Positions 37,001 to 37,631 of a stretch of DNA of 37,631 bases are shown piece after piece. Position 1 is the stretch's first letter, and every line of letters begins with the position of its first letter. The stretch lies in NCBI RefSeq assembly GCF_016741935.1, contig NZ_JAERRG010000057.1, positions 1-37,631 of the forward strand. The letters are read 5' to 3'. The translations under genes and the position numbers were made by a program. Origin of the DNA: Streptomyces endocoffeicus. GTDB lineage: Bacteria > Actinomycetota > Actinomycetes > Streptomycetales > Streptomycetaceae. The notes beneath the pieces are model-generated. The model had not been told where the DNA came from and searched no databases. It saw only the letters and a program-made list of their open reading frames with translations.

Positions 37001-37631
37001 CGGCCGGAGATGTGCGGCTGCTGACCGAGGCCCAGCCGTGGGATTCCGACGGGCGGTCTCGCCGGGCCGGTGTCTCGTCGTTCGGGATCAGCGGCACCAA
37101 TGCACACGTGATCCTGGAGCAGGCTCCCGTTGAGCCGGTCGCGGCTCCGTCGGTGCCGCCGGTGGTGACTGGTGGTGTGGTGCCGTGGGTGTTGTCGGCG
37201 CGGTCGGATGTGGCGTTGCGGGTGTTGGCTGATCGTCTGGTGTCGGTTGTCCCGGCCGGGGCGGGGATCGTGGATGTGGCGGGGTCGCTGGCGCGGGGCC
37301 GGGCGGGGCTGGAGTTCCGGGCGGTGGTGCTGGGCGTTGACCGTGAGGAGCTTGGGCGGGGTCTGGCGGCGGTGGAGTCGGTCGGGGCGGTGGTGCGGGG
37401 TCCGGTGGCGTGGGTGTTCCCGGGTCAGGGGTCGCAGTGGGCCGGTATGGGTCGTGAGTTGGCGGAGTGTTCGCCGGTGTTCGCGGCGGTGTTGGACGAA
37501 GTGTGTGCGGTGGCGGATCCGTTGTTGGGCTGTTCGCTGCGGGAGGTGATGTTTTCCGGCGCCGAGGTGCATCAGACCGCGTTTACGCAGGTGGCGGTGT
37601 TCGCGTTCGAGGCCGCTTTGGCTGCGGTGGC
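24964..37631 (+). CDS. Type I modular polyketide synthase, 5' part (modules 6, 7 and start of 8)
   Basis: This third PKS gene starts at an ATG that overlaps the TGA of PKS 2 (ATGA) and is preceded by GGAGGAG. I translated it through: the frame has no stop up to the window end, giving 4222 residues plus two bases, so the gene is truncated only by the window. An N-terminal docking helix (residues 1-36) is followed by module 6, KS-AT(methylmalonyl)-DH-ER-KR-ACP, by module 7, KS-AT(methylmalonyl)-DH-KR-ACP, and by module 8, of which the KS and about 75 residues of a malonyl-like AT are visible. All three KS domains keep the active-site Cys (197, 2154, 3800). It should accept the methylated diene chain from PKS 2, add a saturated methyl-branched unit and then a further methyl-bearing double bond. 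The ER of module 6 has NFHD in place of NFRD. Confidence 0.97.
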   Translation, partial: MTDSAGNQKLLEALRAALKQNQRLKWENEQLSSAAEEPVAIVSMACRYPGGVASPEDLWRVAADGVDAMGDFPTDRGWETEPAGYARVGGFLSGAADFDAEFFGISPREAVAMDPQQRLLLEVSWEALERAGLDPSRMRGSDTGMFAGLSFQNYASRLPDEGAGGFGLTGNAPSVASGRVSYVLGLEGPAVSVDTACSSSLVAMHLAAQALRNGECSLALAGGVTVLATPGVFGEFAAQGGLAFDGRCKPFSAAADGTGWGEGVGVVLLERLSEAQRLGHPVLAVLRGSAVNQDGASNGLSAPNGPSQERVIRAALAGAGLSTADVDAVEGHGTGTALGDPIEAQALLATYGQNRPEDRPLWLGAVKSNIGHTAAASGMAGVIKMIEAMRHGTLPPTLHADEPSPQVDWSAGLVRLLTEARPWESDGRPRRAGVSSFGISGTNAHVILEEAPAEPALEPVPGPGRPVVAGEAVPWVLSAKSVPALRALAARLASDVPAGADIADVAVSLAQSRAGLEYRTVVLGADRAELDEALTRVEPGTDLAGVEPDSGDVAFVFPGQGSQWLGMGRELLAGSPVFAGFVAECERLVDFPLRDALVSGVGLERVEVVQPALFVMMVGLARVWEAAGVVPSAVVGHSQGELAAACFAGALSLEDALGLVTARGRALVELAGTGGMLSVAAAPEVVEGMLADGLVIAAVNAPGQVVVSGAPEPLDALAARCEAAGIRARLVDVDYASHHPLVEQVRERLLAVRVSPRPGRVPFYSAVTGSVVDTAGLDAAYWWRNLREQVRFAQTVAAMPVAGFVEVSPHPVLVPGIEGRWAVGSLRRDDGGQRRLLTSVAEAWTHGATVDWTRLIPVGRRVALPTYPFQHRRYWASGGGTGRGGAGHPLLQLAVELAEDAGWVLAGRVSVGTSPWLADHAVSGTVLVPGAALAELVLHAGDRAGLPAIGEITFEQPLVLEGSGPVDVQVSVEGGQVAVFSRTGEQWTRHATAALADPAGTVEGLDGQWPPAGAQALPVGDVYEAMAGRGYEYGPAFQGLQAAWRLGEDLYAEVELPAAAGDVQDGFGIHPALLDAALHAMIVAAEDSHEVRLPFAWRDVRLHATGASALRVRLSPAGSDAFSLLAVDGEGQPVVSAAAMVSRPADTSRLSGPGTGAGLLSLEWAPLSLGSASEQAWVQVGPELDLPEVMDEPLLAWAEPADVSAALALVQAWLRAGYPAGSRLVVRTRDAVAAAAGDTVAGLSASGVWGLVRSAMAEHPDAGLALLDDDGRPESAESLSAALATGERELALRAGAVLVPRLRPVPAGLELPAGPEAWRLEWAEGGDLDKVRAVPAPDAERPLEPGEVRIAVRAAGVNFHDVLSALGMLPGDHRPPGGEGAGVVVEAGPEVTGLSVGTRVMGLMAGFGPLAVTDARLVTPIPDGWSDVEAAGTTIGYLTAYHALFERAQLRSGERVLIHAASGGVGMAAVHLALAAGAEVFATASPAKQAAVAALGVTRIASSRTADFAEEFGQVDVVLNSLTGELLDASLGMLAEGGRFVEMGKTDIRDSRQDAFDLAEVAYANPDRVAAMWPRVLETAVPLPTTAWPAAQAGAAHRFMSQARHVGKIVLRIQAAPQPDGAVLITGGTGTLGGLVARHLVDRYGIRDLVLASRSGPEAPGAAELAAELEAAGARVRIVAADLSDRAAVDALVADIPELAGVMHTAAVLEDTPVTSLTGESLGRVLAAKADTAWHLHEATADRDLRMFVLFSSLSGLLGNPGQGNYAAANTYLDALAVYRTALGLPAVSIGWGLWEQTSALTGALTGADRARLARGGGVALSTEQALRLLDAAMAGREPVVAAGLDVSAVRSAIAAGPPVPAVLLGLGRAPRRAAVAGAGGGALARRLAALPSAEHVRIVLDLVREHAAVVLGHGDGDGAGVPADRAFRDLGFDSLTAVELRNRLAAASGLTLPATLVFDYPTPRVLAEHLVGQVTGVAPAAAEIAPASAATGDPIAIVSMACRYPGGVSSPKDLWRLVADGVDAMGDFPTDRGWETEPAGYARVGGFLSGAADFDAEFFGISPREAVAMDPQQRLLLEVSWEALERAGLDPSGLRGSDTGVFAGLVGQDYSSRLSVADGNGFELTGNALSVASGRVSYALGLEGPAVTVDTACSSSLVAMHLAAQALRNGECSLALAGGVTVLATQGVFAEFTRQGGMAADGRCKAFSAEADGTGWGEGVGVVVLERLSEARRLGHPVLAVLRGSAVNQDGASNGLSAPNGPSQERVIRRALADARLTPADVDAVEGHGTGTTLGDPIEAQALLAAYGQDRPEDQPLWLGSVKSNIGHTQAAAGVAGVIKMVEAMRHGMLPPTLHAGEASPHVEWSAGDVRLLTEAQPWDSDGRPRRAGVSSFGISGTNAHVILEQAPDTVPALPAPTQPAVTGDVVPWVFSARSEAGLAALASDVAEWAEQRPDVAAADVAVSLVRGRAGLNYRGVLLEPSGPLLSGRAADGDGVAFVFPGQGSQWLGMGRELLASSPVFAEFVAECERLVDFPLWDALVSGVGLERVEVVQPALFVMMVGLARVWEAAGVTPSAVVGHSQGELAAACFAGALSLQDALGLVIARGRALVALAGTGGMLSVAAAPEAVEGMLADGLVIAAVNAAEQVVVSGAPEALDALAARCETAGIRARRVDVDYASHHPLVESVREELLAVRVSSRASRVPFYSAVTATTVDTTELDAGYWWRNLREQVKFAQTIAAMPVAGFVEVSPHPVLVPGIEGRWAVGSLRRDDGGQRRLLTSLAEAWTHGAVVDWTRLIAGGTPVTLPTYPFQHRRYWASGGGTGRGNAGHPLLDSAVRLAEDAGWVLSGRVSAGTSPWLADHAVSGTVLVPGAALAELVLHAGDRAELPAIGEIIFEQPLVLNGGPVDLQVSVEGGQAAVFSRTGEQWIRHATATLADPAGTVAGLEGQWPPAGAQALPVGDVYEVIAARGYEYGPAFRGLQAAWRLGDDLYAEVELPELPAGDAQDGFGIHPALLDAVLHALLAAATDDTGQRVLLPFAWRDVRLHATGASALRVRLSPAGSDAFSLLAADGEGQPVVSAAAIVSRPVDTSRLTPAPAAGVGLLALEWAPLGPSPEPGSDQAWVQVGPELDLPQAADRPVYASAEPADPTVALALVRAWLEAGYPAGSRLAVRTREAVAAADGDTVAGLASAGIWGLVRSAMAEHPDAGLMLLDDDGRPESDAVVATALATGEKELALRDGAVLGPRLRRAASGDDAVPAFDPEAAVLITGGTGTLGGLVARHLVDAYGIRDVVLASRSGPEAPGAAELAAELEAAGARVRIVAADLSDRAAVDALVADIPDLAGVVHTAGVLEDTPITSLTGESLGRVLAPKADAARHLHEATAHRDLRMFVLFSSLSGLLGNAGQGNYAAANTYLDALAARRRALGLAAVSIAWGLWERRSALTGALTAVDQARLARVGGVALPTQQALSLLDRALTVGRPVVAAGLDTSAVRGVIAAGTSIPAVLNDLVRTPRRVAASRAADGAMARRLAALSETERALVLLDLVREQAAAVLGYDQAANMPADRAFRDLGFDSVTAVELRNRLAAAAGLALPATLVFDYPTPQALADYLVAQVTGAAPTAVEITPAAPRLVGEPIAIVSMACRFPGGVASPEDLWQLIEDRADAMGDFPADRGWETEPAGYARVGGFLSGAADFDAEFFGISPREAVAMDPQQRLLLEVSWEALERAGLDPSGLRGSDTGVFAGLAMQDYSWRLPAGDAGGFRMTGNASSVVSGRVAYTFGLEGPAVTVDTACSSSLVAMHLAAQALRNGECSLALAGGVTVMATPAAFAEFALQGGLAADGRVKAFSGTADGTALSEGVGVVVLERLSEARRLGHPVLAVLRGSAVNQDGASNGLSAPNGPSQERVIRRALADARLTPGDVDVVEAHGTGTTLGDPIEAQALLAAYGQDRPDDRPLWLGSVKSNIGHTSAAAGVAGVIKMVEALRHGTLPATLNADEPSPHVDWSAGDVRLLTEAQPWDSDGRSRRAGVSSFGISGTNAHVILEQAPVEPVAAPSVPPVVTGGVVPWVLSARSDVALRVLADRLVSVVPAGAGIVDVAGSLARGRAGLEFRAVVLGVDREELGRGLAAVESVGAVVRGPVAWVFPGQGSQWAGMGRELAECSPVFAAVLDEVCAVADPLLGCSLREVMFSGAEVHQTAFTQVAVFAFEAALAAV
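25072..30885 (+). other. PKS module 6: KS-AT(methylmalonyl)-DH-ER-KR-ACP
   Basis: The KS (25072-26316) has Cys197, His332 and His372. The AT (26620-27588) has GHSQGE Ser638 and YASH 735-738. The DH (27625-28398) has His920 and Asp1075. The ER (28915-29802) has HAASGGVG at 29338 but NFHD at 29035-29046 where the other ERs have NFRD. The KR (29824-30558) has VLED with the B-type Asp at 30094 and Tyr1766; the preceding motif is HTAA rather than HAAG or HTAG. The ACP (30649-30885) has Ser1935 in GFDS. Full reduction is expected if the ER works; otherwise the chain would carry a longer conjugated polyene. Confidence 0.94.
28915..29802 (+). other. ER domain of module 6 with NFHD variant
   Basis: The NADPH-binding HAASGGVG and the later SPAKQ lysine region are intact, so the fold and cofactor site look functional. 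The normally conserved NFRD near the start is NFHD (His at 29041-29043). The central stretch GTTIGYLTAYHALFERAQL also differs from the AAAPxAYLTAxHALFDLGRV shared by the ERs of modules 1 and 3. Activity is likely but less certain than for the other two ERs. Confidence 0.8.
30943..35826 (+). other. PKS module 7: KS-AT(methylmalonyl)-DH-KR-ACP
   Basis: The KS (30943-32187) has Cys2154. The AT (32452-33420) has GHSQGE Ser2582 and YASH 2679-2682. The KS-AT linker (about 32275-32450) is unlike that of the other methylmalonyl modules. The DH (33457-34233) has His2864 and Asp3019. The KR (34765-35490) has VLED with the B-type Asp at 35035, Lys at 35089 in an APK rather than AAK or ASK context, and Tyr3413. 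The ACP (35590-35826) has Ser3580 in GFDSV. There is no ER. A methyl-bearing double bond is expected. Confidence 0.94.
35881..37631 (+). other. PKS module 8 (partial): KS and start of malonyl-type AT
   Basis: The KS (35881-37125) has Cys3800 in DTACSSS, HGTGT and NIGHT, and shares the RVKAF...GTALSEGVG block with KS5. The AT (from 37405) is cut by the window after about 75 residues. These match the AT of module 2 with about three substitutions (for example QWAGMG against QWVGMG) and include AFTQVAVF. That makes a malonyl-specific AT likely, although the diagnostic HAFH lies beyond the window. The reductive domains cannot be seen. Confidence 0.9.

Noticed and set aside
4184..37125. A trans-AT PKS
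   Set aside because: Every visible module carries its own AT with an intact GHSxGE serine or specificity motif, and KS sequence and module order are standard cis-AT.
37394..37631. A thioesterase or chain-release domain at the end of the window
   Set aside because: The last bases encode the start of an AT (FPGQGSQW), so the assembly line continues beyond the window.
1..37631. Naming a specific known product or gene cluster
   Set aside because: The predicted fragment resembles parts of several methyl-branched polyketides, but the loading module, release domain and tailoring genes are outside the window, so any name would be a guess.

Overview
The whole 37.6 kb window is one strand of a type I modular polyketide synthase (PKS) locus. 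The very high GC, the GTG/CTG-rich codon use and the cis-AT KS-AT-(DH)-(ER)-KR-ACP layout point to an actinomycete. The sequence alone does not fix the genus. There are no tRNAs, rRNAs, mobile elements, CRISPR arrays, promoters or terminators, and no intergenic stretch: the three genes are read left to right and touch or overlap.

Layout: (1) 2-4084, the 3' part of a PKS gene whose start lies upstream; it holds the end of a malonyl-type AT, then DH-ER-KR-ACP and a C-terminal docking domain (module 1 here). (2) 4085-24967, a complete 6960-residue PKS with four modules (2-5). (3) 24964 to the window end, a third PKS gene that overlaps the second by 4 bp (ATGA) and stays open to the last base. 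It carries modules 6 and 7 and the KS and first part of the AT of module 8. Module numbers are local to this window. No loading module or thioesterase is present, so both ends of the assembly line lie outside.

Domain logic: M1 malonyl, DH-ER-KR (full reduction); M2 malonyl, dead DH plus KR (hydroxyl); M3 methylmalonyl, DH-ER-KR; M4 methylmalonyl, DH-KR; M5 methylmalonyl, DH-KR; M6 methylmalonyl, DH-ER-KR; M7 methylmalonyl, DH-KR; M8 malonyl (partial). If the line is collinear, the part encoded here is R-CH2-CH2-CH(OH)-CH2-CH2-CH(CH3)-CH=C(CH3)-CH=C(CH3)-CH2-CH(CH3)-CH=C(CH3)-CO-ACP, passed on to a malonyl-using module. I do not recognise the final product.

The points most worth a second look are the degenerate and internally deleted DH of module 2 together with its unusual ACP motif (GFGS), a KS sequence block shared only by the two KS domains that follow DH-KR modules inside a protein (KS5 and KS8), an ER with NFHD instead of NFRD, an Asn/Gly/Thr repeat linker inside a docking domain, and strong near-identical blocks between modules that suggest recombination or gene conversion and could also confuse assembly.
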